Shown: in pieces, positions 1 to 5,464 of the stretch
Numbering within the stretch: position 1 is the stretch's first letter
Layout of the letters: the number at the start of each line of letters is the position of its first letter
From: CAZUGH01 sp964619785
Lineage (GTDB): Bacteria; Bacillota; Clostridia; Lachnospirales; Lachnospiraceae
Direction of reading: 5' to 3'
Length of the DNA: 12,628 nt
NCBI GenBank assembly: GCA_964619785.1
Contig: CAZUGH010000052.1
Coordinates: 1-12,628 of the forward strand
Translations under genes and position numbers: made by a program
The notes under the pieces: generated by a model
Databases searched by the model: none
Told to the model about the DNA's origin: nothing
The model's input: the letters and a program-made list of their open reading frames with translations, nothing else

Positions 1-8
1 ACAATTGT

Positions 9-14
9 CTCCTT
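9..14 (-). promoter_or_regulatory. Ribosome binding site of the next S10-operon gene (probably rpsQ), coding region outside the window
   Basis: On the minus strand AAGGAG lies 8 nt from the window edge, after the rpmC stop codon. It must serve a start codon just beyond the edge. In the conserved S10-spc gene order the gene after rpmC is rpsQ (ribosomal protein S17), so that is the expected product. None of its coding sequence is visible, so the identity is inference from gene order. Confidence 0.6.
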
Positions 15-42
15 TCTCAGATTCTATAATCAATTAACACTA

Positions 43-249
43 TTAGTTAGCTTTAGCTTGTTCAGAAATAACTGTCTGAATTCTAGCAATGTTCTTTCTA
101 ACTTCTTTAATTCTGCTTGTGTTGTCTAACTGATTTGTTGCGTTCTGGAATCTTAAATTGAAAAGTTCCTTTTTAGCAGCTACTAATTCATCATTTAATT
201 CTGCCATTGATTTATCTGTTAAATCTTTTACAAATTCCTTAGTTTTCAC
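43..249 (-). CDS. rpmC: 50S ribosomal protein L29
   Basis: This is a small two-helix protein of the large subunit that sits near the peptide exit tunnel beside L23. The protein is 68 aa when read from the GTG at 249 (VKTKEFVKDLTDK...). It contains the L29 signature region ELFNLRFQNATNQLDNTSRI followed by a basic second helix ending near QTVISEQAKAN. The reading frame extends to an earlier GTG at 258, but that codon lies inside the AGGAGGTG ribosome binding site. The GTG at 249 has GGAGG 8 nt upstream and gives the normal N-terminus, so it is chosen. The first 11 nt overlap the end of rplP, which suggests translational coupling. Length and sequence are ordinary for the family. Confidence 0.95.
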   Translation of the reverse strand: MKTKEFVKDLTDKSMAELNDELVAAKKELFNLRFQNATNQLDNTSRIKEVRKNIARIQTVISEQAKAN

Positions 250-676
250 TGCCCGCACCTCCTTCTAAGTCTGCGCGAGAAACGATTTTACACTTAATAG
301 GTAACTTATGTGTAGCAAGACGGAGCGCCTCTTTAGCCGTTTCTTCTGGTACACCTGAAATCTCAAACATTACGCGACCAGGCTTAACTACTGCTACCCA
401 ATACTCAAGAGCACCTTTACCTTTACCCATTCGAGTTTCGGCTGGTGTCTTTGTGACTGGCTTGTCAGGGAAAATTTTAATCCAAACCTGACCACCACGC
501 TTTGTATAACGTGTCATAGCGATACGGGCTGCCTCGATCTGATTGGACTTAATCCAAGCTGGCTCACAAGCAACGATACCATATTCACCATAGTTAATCT
601 TATTTCCTCTGAGAGCTTTGCCCTTCATGGAACCACGGAACTGTTTACGTCTTTTTACTCTTTTAGGCATTAACAT
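239..676 (-). CDS. rplP: 50S ribosomal protein L16
   Basis: L16 is a late-assembling large-subunit protein that contacts 5S and 23S rRNA near the A-site tRNA elbow. The 145-aa product has the family N-terminus MLMPKRVKRRKQFRGSM, then ALRGNKINYGEYGI, the basic segment TRYTKRGGQVWIKIFPDKPVT and the MGKGKGALEYWVAVVKPGR core. This is full length for a bacterial L16. Its start codon overlaps the rpsC stop as TAATG on the minus strand, with an AGGGAG site inside the rpsC end, so reinitiation is likely. Its own 3' end overlaps the rpmC start by 11 nt. Nothing is abnormal. Confidence 0.97.
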   Translation of the reverse strand: MLMPKRVKRRKQFRGSMKGKALRGNKINYGEYGIVACEPAWIKSNQIEAARIAMTRYTKRGGQVWIKIFPDKPVTKTPAETRMGKGKGALEYWVAVVKPGRVMFEISGVPEETAKEALRLATHKLPIKCKIVSRADLEGGAGSEN

Positions 677-1356
677 TATTTATCGCTCCCTTCCTTTGAA
701 CTAGCCTTAGCTGGCTTTACACCTTTGGTTGGAAGTACTTCACCCTGGTAAATCCAAGTCTTAACTCCGACTTTACCATAAGTAGTATTTGCTTCAGCGA
801 AACCATAATCGATGTCTGCACGAAGTGTATGAAGAGGAATTGTTCCCTCATTGTATGTCTCTGTACGAGCCATGTCTGCTCCGCCAAGACGTCCAGAACA
901 AGATGTCTTAATACCTTTAGCACCTGATTTCATAGCTCTTCCCATGCAAGATTTCATTGCACGACGGAAAGAAATACGATTCTCAAGCTGTGTAGCGATA
1001 TTCTCAGCTACTAACTGAGCATCATTATCTGGTCTCTTGATTTCTTTGATATCAACTAATACTTTCTTAGTAGAATACTTAGATAACTCACCTTTTAATT
1101 TCTCGATTTCAGCTCCACCTTTACCAATTACAACACCTGGCTTAGCAGTATAAACTAAAACCTTAACTCTGTCAGCAGATCTCTCGATCTCAATCTTGGA
1201 AATTCCTGCATGATAAAGTTTTTTCTTTAAAAACTCACGGATTTTGTAGTCTTCTACAAGGTTATCTGAAAAGTCTGCAGCATCTGCATACCATCTGGAC
1301 TCCCAGTCTTTGATAACTCCGACTCTAAGGCCATGAGGATTAACTTTTTGTCCCAT
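676..1356 (-). CDS. rpsC: 30S ribosomal protein S3
   Basis: S3 lies at the mRNA entry channel of the small subunit and takes part in mRNA unwinding. The 226-aa product begins MGQKVNPHGLRVG, as in other bacterial S3 proteins. It carries a type II KH domain with the GVVIGKGG loop at residues 74-81, then the C-terminal S3 domain (GADMARTETYNEGTIPLHTLRADIDYG). The last ~20 residues are a polar Lys/Ser-rich tail, common and variable in this family. AAGGAG sits 7 nt before the ATG. Only 14 nt separate it from the rplV stop, and its stop overlaps the rplP start (TAATG). Confidence 0.97.
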   Translation of the reverse strand: MGQKVNPHGLRVGVIKDWESRWYADAADFSDNLVEDYKIREFLKKKLYHAGISKIEIERSADRVKVLVYTAKPGVVIGKGGAEIEKLKGELSKYSTKKVLVDIKEIKRPDNDAQLVAENIATQLENRISFRRAMKSCMGRAMKSGAKGIKTSCSGRLGGADMARTETYNEGTIPLHTLRADIDYGFAEANTTYGKVGVKTWIYQGEVLPTKGVKPAKASSKEGSDK

Positions 1357-1370
1357 TGTGGATCTCCTTT

Positions 1371-1757
1371 CTATTTCTCATTCAAAACTACTGTGATATG
1401 ACTCATTCTCTTCTCGATTCTGTAAGCCATTCCACGAGCTCTAGGTCTGATTCTCTTCATTGTAGTTGCTTTGTTAGCAAAGCACTCTTCAATATAAAGA
1501 TTCTCAGGATTCATACCATTATTGTTCTCAGCATTTGCGATAGCAGACTTCAGAATCTTCTCGATTACTGATGAAGCATATCTTGGGCTGTAAGCCAAGA
1601 TTCCTAATGCTGTTTGTACATCTTTTCCTCGGATTGCATCCAATACGAAACATGCTTTCTGTACAGACATTCTTGCATATGACAATTTAGCGGATGGTCT
1701 AGTATCCTTATTTTGGTTTCTTTCTTTCTTGATCTGTGATCTATGTCCCTTTGCCAC
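1371..1757 (-). CDS. rplV: 50S ribosomal protein L22
   Basis: L22 binds 23S rRNA and its long beta-hairpin lines the peptide exit tunnel. The 128-aa product shows the L22 core (AKLSYARMSVQKACFVLDAIRGKDV, then YSPRYASSVIEKILKSAIANAENNNGM) and the tunnel hairpin IRPRARGMAYRIEKRMSHITVVL. The start is a GTG at 1757 with a strong GGAGG 8 nt upstream; no better start exists. Unusually for this operon, 150 nt separate it from rpsS, and that space is partly filled by three 31-bp repeats. About 70 nt of unremarkable AT-rich sequence follows the repeats before the GTG. Confidence 0.96.
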   Translation of the reverse strand: MAKGHRSQIKKERNQNKDTRPSAKLSYARMSVQKACFVLDAIRGKDVQTALGILAYSPRYASSVIEKILKSAIANAENNNGMNPENLYIEECFANKATTMKRIRPRARGMAYRIEKRMSHITVVLNEK

Positions 1758-1831
1758 GGATGAAACCTCCTTTCAAAAAATACACATATTCTTTTTTGTC
1801 TTGTTATATCAATTGGTCGATGTTGCTTGTC

Positions 1832-1921
1832 GAAGGGGAAGCGATCTATCTACCCTTCTGAAGAAGGGGAAGCGATCTATCTACCCTTCTGAAGAAGGGG
1901 AAGCGATCTATCTACCCTTCT
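1832..1921 (-). repeat. Three tandem copies of a 31-bp hairpin-forming unit at the rpsS 3' end
   Basis: Units start at 1832, 1863 and 1894. The first two are identical over 31 bp, and the third matches for about 28 bp before diverging into rpsS coding sequence. On the minus strand each unit reads AGAAGGG-TAGATAG-ATCGCTT-CCCCTTC, so GAAGGG and CCCTTC arms can pair within a unit (long loop). They can also pair between neighbouring units as CCCTTC-TTCA-GAAGGG (tight loop). The copy at 1894-1921 contains the rpsS stop codon (TAG, 1908-1910); the other two lie wholly in the rpsS-rplV spacer. I infer tandem duplication outward from the gene end. The copy number may be strain-variable or affected by assembly. 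Confidence 0.93.
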
Positions 1922-2183
1922 TTTCATCCTTACCATGTCCTCTGTTTGTTCTTGTTGCTACAAACTCACCGAGCTTGTGTCCAACCATATCCTCAGATAC
2001 GTATACAGGCACATGTCTTCTTCCGTCATGAACTGCGATGGTATGACCTACCATGCTAGGGAAGATTGTAGAACGACGTGACCATGTCTTTATTACCTGT
2101 TTGTCTCCACTTGCGTTCATTGCATCAACTTTTTTCAATAAGCTGGCATCCGCAAATGGTCCTTTTTTTAATGAACGTGACAC
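1908..2183 (-). CDS. rpsS: 30S ribosomal protein S19
   Basis: S19 is a small-subunit head protein that pairs with S13 and contacts the A-site finger bridge. The 91-aa product has the family hallmarks MSRSLKKGPF at the N-terminus, WSRRSTIFPSMVGHTIAVHDGRRHVPVYV in the core, and GHKLGEFVATR near the end, with a normal basic tail (GKDEKKGR). The start is GTG at 2183 with GGAGG 8 nt upstream; that site directly follows the rplB stop. The last codons fall inside the first unit of a 31-bp tandem repeat. The S19 tail is still of ordinary length, so the repeat has not altered the protein. Confidence 0.97.
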   Translation of the reverse strand: MSRSLKKGPFADASLLKKVDAMNASGDKQVIKTWSRRSTIFPSMVGHTIAVHDGRRHVPVYVSEDMVGHKLGEFVATRTNRGHGKDEKKGR

Positions 2184-2198
2184 TATCGTAACCTCCTT

Positions 2199-3006
2199 TT
2201 ACTTAGCTAACGCTTTACCGTCTCTTCTTCTAATAATCATCTTGTTAGACTGTTTGTTTTTCTTTCTTGTCTTAAGTCCAAGAGCAGGTTTGCCCCAAGG
2301 TGTACATGGACCTGGACGACCGATTCCGGTCTTTCCTTCTCCACCACCATGTGGATGATCGTTAGGGTTCATAACAGAACCACGAACTGTTGGGCGAATA
2401 CCCATGTGACGTTTACGTCCTGCTTTACCAATGTTTACAAGGGTGTGATCCTGATTTCCAACAACACCTACTGTAGCACGGCAGTTGATTGGAACCAATC
2501 TCATCTCGCCAGATGGCATACGAAGTGTTGCATATTTACCTTCCAAAGCCTTTAACTGAGCGCTGTTACCAGCGGAACGAACGAACTGTCCACCTTTTCC
2601 TGGATATAACTCCACGTTGTGTACCTGAGTACCAACTGGGATGTCTTTTAACTCAAGACAGTTACCAGGATGAATCTCTGCAGTAGCTCCATTCATAACT
2701 TCCTGACCAACTTTTAAACCAGCTGGTGCCAAGATGTATGCTTTCTCACCATCTGCATANNNNNNNNNNAACCTTAGCTGGAATACCATCTTTTTTGTTT
2801 CTCTTAAAATCAATAATTCTATATTTTCTTCTAGAACCACCACCACGATGTCTAACGGTGATTTTACCCTGACTATTACGTCCTGCATTCTTCTTAACAG
2901 ATGATGTGAGTGACTTCTCAGGTGTTGATGTTGTAATCTCTGCAAAATCAGAGCTTGTCATCTGTCTTCTAGAAGGTGTATATGGGTTAAACTTTTTGAT
3001 TCCCAT
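2199..3006 (-). CDS. rplB: 50S ribosomal protein L2, interrupted by a sequencing gap
   Basis: L2 is a primary 23S rRNA binder near the peptidyl transferase centre and is needed for subunit joining. The N-terminal 79 residues (MGIKKFNPYTPSRRQ... to DGIPAKV, 3006-2770) and the C-terminal 186 residues (YADGEKAYILAP... to the stop, 2759-2199) are both good L2 sequence. The C-terminal part includes the NPNDHPHGGGEGK segment with the conserved histidine. They are separated by 10 Ns, which put the halves in different frames. In family L2 proteins about 17 residues (the EYDPNRTANIAL region) lie between these points. The true gap is therefore about 51 nt, giving roughly 282 aa. Both edges fall on codon boundaries, so this is an assembly gap in an intact gene. 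AAGGAG lies 8 nt before the ATG. Confidence 0.95.
2760..2769. other. Assembly gap (10 Ns) of incorrect length
   Basis: Ten consecutive Ns lie inside rplB. From L2 homology, about 17 codons are missing here, so the Ns are a placeholder and coordinates to either side are not truly 10 nt apart. The gap causes an apparent frame change in rplB that is not biological. Confidence 0.97.
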
Positions 3007-3021
3007 GATTCAAACTCCTTT

Positions 3022-3321
3022 CTATAGGCCTTCAAATACTTCGATTTCTTTACTCTCTTCTGTCAACTGAACAATTGCTTTTTTCTTAGCAGCTGTCTTA
3101 CCAGTTGTTGCACCACGTCTACGGTTCTTACCCTGAACATTCATTGTGTTGACTTTTTTCACTTTAGCGCCTTCGAACATTTTCTCAACCGCTTCTTTGA
3201 TCTGAGTCTTTGTTGCATCAGGATTAACGTAGAATGTGTACTTTTTCTGTTCCATAGCAGCCATTGATTTCTCAGTAACTACTGGTTTCGTAATAATGTC
3301 ATAATATTTTAAATCTGCCAT
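3022..3321 (-). CDS. rplW: 50S ribosomal protein L23
   Basis: L23 sits at the exit of the peptide tunnel and is the docking site for trigger factor and SRP. The 99-aa product contains the L23 fold segments DIITKPVVTEKSM, YTFYVNPDATKTQIKEAVEKMF and VKKVNTMNVQGKNRRRG. The last is the basic loop that reaches into the tunnel in other bacteria. Its start codon overlaps the rplD stop as TAATG, so translation is probably coupled. The stop is 15 nt before rplB. It has normal length and no irregularity. Confidence 0.96.
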   Translation of the reverse strand: MADLKYYDIITKPVVTEKSMAAMEQKKYTFYVNPDATKTQIKEAVEKMFEGAKVKKVNTMNVQGKNRRRGATTGKTAAKKKAIVQLTEESKEIEVFEGL

Positions 3322-3941
3322 TATGCGTACACCTCCTCAATCTCTGCAACAGCGTTCTTAGTAATAACAACGGTGTCATACTTCAGAATGTCATATACAT
3401 TGATTCCGTTTGTATATACACTTCTTACTTTAGCAATGTTTCTTGCAGAAAGTGCAACGTTAGCTGCGTCCTTCTCTGTAATAACTAATGCCTTTTCAAC
3501 CTTAAGGTTATCAAGAACTGCTTTCATCTCTTTTGTCTTTGGAGCTTCAAAGCTAAGAGAATCTACAACGATAAATTTGTCTTCACTAACTTTAGTAGAT
3601 AAAACAGACTTCATTGCTGCTGCTTTTTCTTTACGATTCATCTTAAATGAATAATCTCTTGGTACTGGTGCGAATACAACTCCGCCACCTGTCCACTGTG
3701 GAGCACGGATAGATCCCTGTCTTGCATGACCTGTTCCTTTTTGTCTCCAAGGCTTTCTACCACCGCCGCGAACTTCAGAACGAGTCTTGGCTTTCTGCGT
3801 TCCCTGGTGTTTATTTGCAAGCTGTAATACAACTGCCATATGAACCAAATGTTCATTAACCGGTGCAGCAAAGACAGTATCATTTAATTCCATCTTTTCT
3901 ACTTCTTTGCCTTCCTTATTATAAACAGATACTTTTGCCAT
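3321..3941 (-). CDS. rplD: 50S ribosomal protein L4
   Basis: L4 binds 23S rRNA, and its long loop forms part of the tunnel constriction with L22. In enterobacteria L4 is also the autogenous repressor of the S10 operon. The 206-aa product shows the characteristic extended loop at about residues 44-95, including TRSEVRGGGRKPWRQKGTGHA and APQWTGGGVVFAP. The globular C-terminal part ends in KYDTVVITKNAVAEIEEVYA. GGAGG lies 9 nt before the ATG. Its stop overlaps the rplW start. Whether it represses this operon cannot be told, but it is the obvious candidate ligand for the structured leaders upstream. Confidence 0.96.
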   Translation of the reverse strand: MAKVSVYNKEGKEVEKMELNDTVFAAPVNEHLVHMAVVLQLANKHQGTQKAKTRSEVRGGGRKPWRQKGTGHARQGSIRAPQWTGGGVVFAPVPRDYSFKMNRKEKAAAMKSVLSTKVSEDKFIVVDSLSFEAPKTKEMKAVLDNLKVEKALVITEKDAANVALSARNIAKVRSVYTNGINVYDILKYDTVVITKNAVAEIEEVYA

Positions 3942-3965
3942 CTGTATGTTCCTCCTTCCCGAAAG

Positions 3966-4595
3966 TTATGCCTTTACGGATTCTTTAATGATTACAGTAG
4001 ATTTCTTAGGTCCAGGAACTGCTCCCTTAACTAATAACAGATTGTTCTCTGCATCTACTCTTACGATTTCCAGGTTCTGAGTTGTTACTTTTACAGCACC
4101 CATCTGACCAGGCATCTTCTTGCCTTTGAATACTTTACTTGGATCAGATGCTGAACCGTTAGAACCTGCATGTCTATGGAACTTCGAACCATGAGCCATA
4201 GGTCCACAAGCCTGTCCATGACGCCTAATAGCACCCTGGAATCCTTTACCTTTGGATTTTGCAGTTGTATCAACCTTGTCTCCTGCTTCAAAGATATCTG
4301 CTTTGATTTCTTGTCCTACCTGATATTCAGAAGCGTTCTCGAATTTGAACTCTGTTAAGAATCTCTTATTCTCTACTCCTGCTTTTGCAAAGTGTCCCTG
4401 TTTTGGCTTATTAACTAACTTCTCGCGAATGTCGCCAAAACCAACCTGTACAGCACTGTATCCGTCATTCTCAACTGTCTTAATCTGAGTAACAACCAAT
4501 GGACCAGCCTGAAGTACAGTAACTGGTGTAAGTACACCATTTTCGTTGAAAATCTGAGTCATTCCAACTTTTGTAGCTACTATAGCTTTCTTCAT
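3966..4595 (-). CDS. rplC: 50S ribosomal protein L3
   Basis: L3 is an early-assembly 23S rRNA binder with a central extension reaching the peptidyl transferase centre. The 209-aa product begins MKKAIVATKVGMTQIF. It has SKGKGFQGAIRRHG at about 114-127 and GSKFHRHAGSNG plus KKMPGQMG up to about residue 166, all standard for bacterial L3. GGAGG is 7 nt upstream of the ATG. Between it and rpsJ there is an unusually long 202-nt spacer rich in inverted repeats, described separately. A 5-bp hairpin (TTGCC/GGCAA) lies only a few nt upstream of this Shine-Dalgarno sequence and could affect initiation. Confidence 0.96.
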   Translation of the reverse strand: MKKAIVATKVGMTQIFNENGVLTPVTVLQAGPLVVTQIKTVENDGYSAVQVGFGDIREKLVNKPKQGHFAKAGVENKRFLTEFKFENASEYQVGQEIKADIFEAGDKVDTTAKSKGKGFQGAIRRHGQACGPMAHGSKFHRHAGSNGSASDPSKVFKGKKMPGQMGAVKVTTQNLEIVRVDAENNLLLVKGAVPGPKKSTVIIKESVKA

Positions 4596-4797
4596 TTCTT
4601 TTCCTCCTAATCTTGCCTTATTGGCAATATCTACAGCGGATCGTATTCTTACCTATATAATAAGCATTGGAATTCCGATCATCCTAGATGGGTCATATCA
4701 CATCCGCTTCATGAACCAAAAAGCCTCTATCACAATCTCCCTAGGCGGTCCCACTATCACGGGACTCTTTATTAAATAACCTGAACTTCGTTCAAGA
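4596..4797 (-). ncRNA. Structured 202-nt rpsJ-rplC spacer, candidate cis-regulatory RNA
   Basis: No reading frame of note occupies this spacer, which is long for the operon. On the minus strand it contains, in order: CTTGAAC-GAA-GTTCAGG (4796-4780); GTCCCG-TGATAG-TGGGAC (4765-4748); a long-range 7-bp pair AGCGGAT (4708-4702) with ATCCGCT (4641-4635) enclosing about 60 nt with a small CATC/GATG hairpin; and TTGCC-AATAA-GGCAA (4627-4613) just before the rplC Shine-Dalgarno sequence. Two of the helices contain G-U pairs. The pairings are seen directly. Regulation of rplC or the downstream genes, or RNA processing, is inference. I do not recognise it as a known family, though it could be an undescribed or clade-specific r-protein leader. 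Confidence 0.5.
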
Positions 4798-5109
4798 CTA
4801 TTTCATCTTAATTGTGATGTTAACACCAGCTGGCATCTCTAATCTAGATAATGCATCAACTGTCTTCTGAGATGGTGTCAATACATCAATCAGTCTCTTA
4901 TGAGTTCTCTGCTCGAACTGTTCTCTGGAGTCTTTGTCCTTGTGTACAGCTCTAAGAATTGTAACAACCTCTTTCTTAGTTGGAAGTGGTACTGGTCCAC
5001 TCACCTTTGCTCCTGTCTTCTTAACAGTATCGATTAACTTTGCTGCTGAACTGTCGATCAACTGATGATCATAAGCTTTTAATGTAATTCTCATTACTTG
5101 ACTTGCCAT
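4798..5109 (-). CDS. rpsJ: 30S ribosomal protein S10 (NusE)
   Basis: S10 is a small-subunit head protein that also acts with NusB in transcription antitermination. The 103-aa product has the family core ITLKAYDHQLIDSSAAKLIDTVKKTGAKVSGPVPLPT, then HKDKDSREQFEQRTHKRLIDV and the C-terminal LEMPAGVNITIKMK. Length is normal. It is the first gene of the S10 operon. AAGGAGG lies 11 nt before the ATG, and a CGTACT/AGTACG hairpin sits just upstream of that. A long structured leader and a sigma-A-type promoter precede it. Confidence 0.97.
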   Translation of the reverse strand: MASQVMRITLKAYDHQLIDSSAAKLIDTVKKTGAKVSGPVPLPTKKEVVTILRAVHKDKDSREQFEQRTHKRLIDVLTPSQKTVDALSRLEMPAGVNITIKMK

Positions 5110-5387
5110 AAAAAAAGCCGCCTCCTTTTCGTACTCTTATTTTCTAGTACGACAAGTGGTGACTGTACACTCATCCGTGTGTGTCCTATCGGTTCATTAG
5201 AAAATGCCGCACTTATGCGACTGAAACACTCACGTTTATCTGCTCTTAGGCAGAATGTATGGTTTTGTACAGTGACTTGCCGTCAGGGTTACTGGTGAGT
5301 CATGCTCACCTCTTGACATTCGCTCCACGGAAAACCCACATAATATATGTGGCAACCTCACGCTTCTACGCTATCAATGTCACAGCA
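5110..5387 (-). ncRNA. Structured 5' leader of the S10 operon, candidate autoregulatory RNA
   Basis: About 280 nt lie between the predicted transcription start (near 5387) and rpsJ. Reading the minus strand: hairpin CCACATA-TAT-TATGTGG (5352-5336); hairpin GGTGAG-CATGA-CTCACC (5310-5294); then a two-part long-range stem. The stem pairs GGCAAGT (5281-5275) with ACTTGTC (5157-5151) and ACTGTACA (5273-5266) with TGTACAGT (5169-5162). Inside it are hairpins TCTGC/GCAGA (5254-5239) and CGCA-TAAG-TGCG (5219-5208). Finally CGTACT/AGTACG (5151-5130) lies next to the ribosome binding site and shares one base with the long stem. Control by a ribosomal protein such as L4 is inference by analogy with other bacteria. 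Confidence 0.6.
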
Positions 5388-5393
5388 AGGATT

Positions 5394-5422
5394 AGTATAC
5401 ACTATATATTCTGCCATTGCAA
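5394..5422 (-). promoter_or_regulatory. Sigma-A-type promoter of the S10 operon
   Basis: On the minus strand TTGCAA (5422-5417) and TATACT (5399-5394) are separated by exactly 17 nt. The -10 matches TATAAT at 5 of 6 positions and the -35 matches TTGACA at 4 of 6. An AT-rich tract lies immediately upstream, which could act as an UP element. Transcription would start near 5387 and read into the rpsJ leader. Confidence 0.75.
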
Positions 5423-5464
5423 GCATTTTTTGTAAATTTTTTATTTTAATTTCAATCCAACATT

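Noticed and set aside
256..258. Upstream GTG as the rpmC start
   Set aside because: It lies within the AGGAGG sequence itself; the GTG at 249 has correct spacing and gives the normal L29 N-terminus.
1832..1921. Regular repeats resembling a CRISPR array
   Set aside because: The 31-bp units are directly adjacent with no unique spacers, one lies in the rpsS coding end, and no cas gene is near.
1356..2358. Plus-strand open frames opposite rplV, rpsS and rplB
   Set aside because: They are antisense to well-conserved ribosomal protein genes, show no recognisable protein features, and the one at 1729-2031 owes part of its length to the tandem repeats.
2199..3006. rplB as a frameshifted pseudogene
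   Set aside because: The frame change falls exactly on the N run, both halves end on codon boundaries, and the missing residues match the expected L2 segment. It is a sequencing gap.
5098..5298. Plus-strand 66-codon open frame across the rpsJ leader
   Set aside because: Its composition is unlike a protein (Cys/Arg-rich scatter), it has no good ribosome binding site, and the region is better explained as a structured RNA leader on the other strand.
5313..5318. Plus-strand TTGACA as a divergent promoter
   Set aside because: No acceptable -10 lies 16-18 nt downstream; the nearest TAAT-like sequence is too far away and belongs to a hairpin of the leader.
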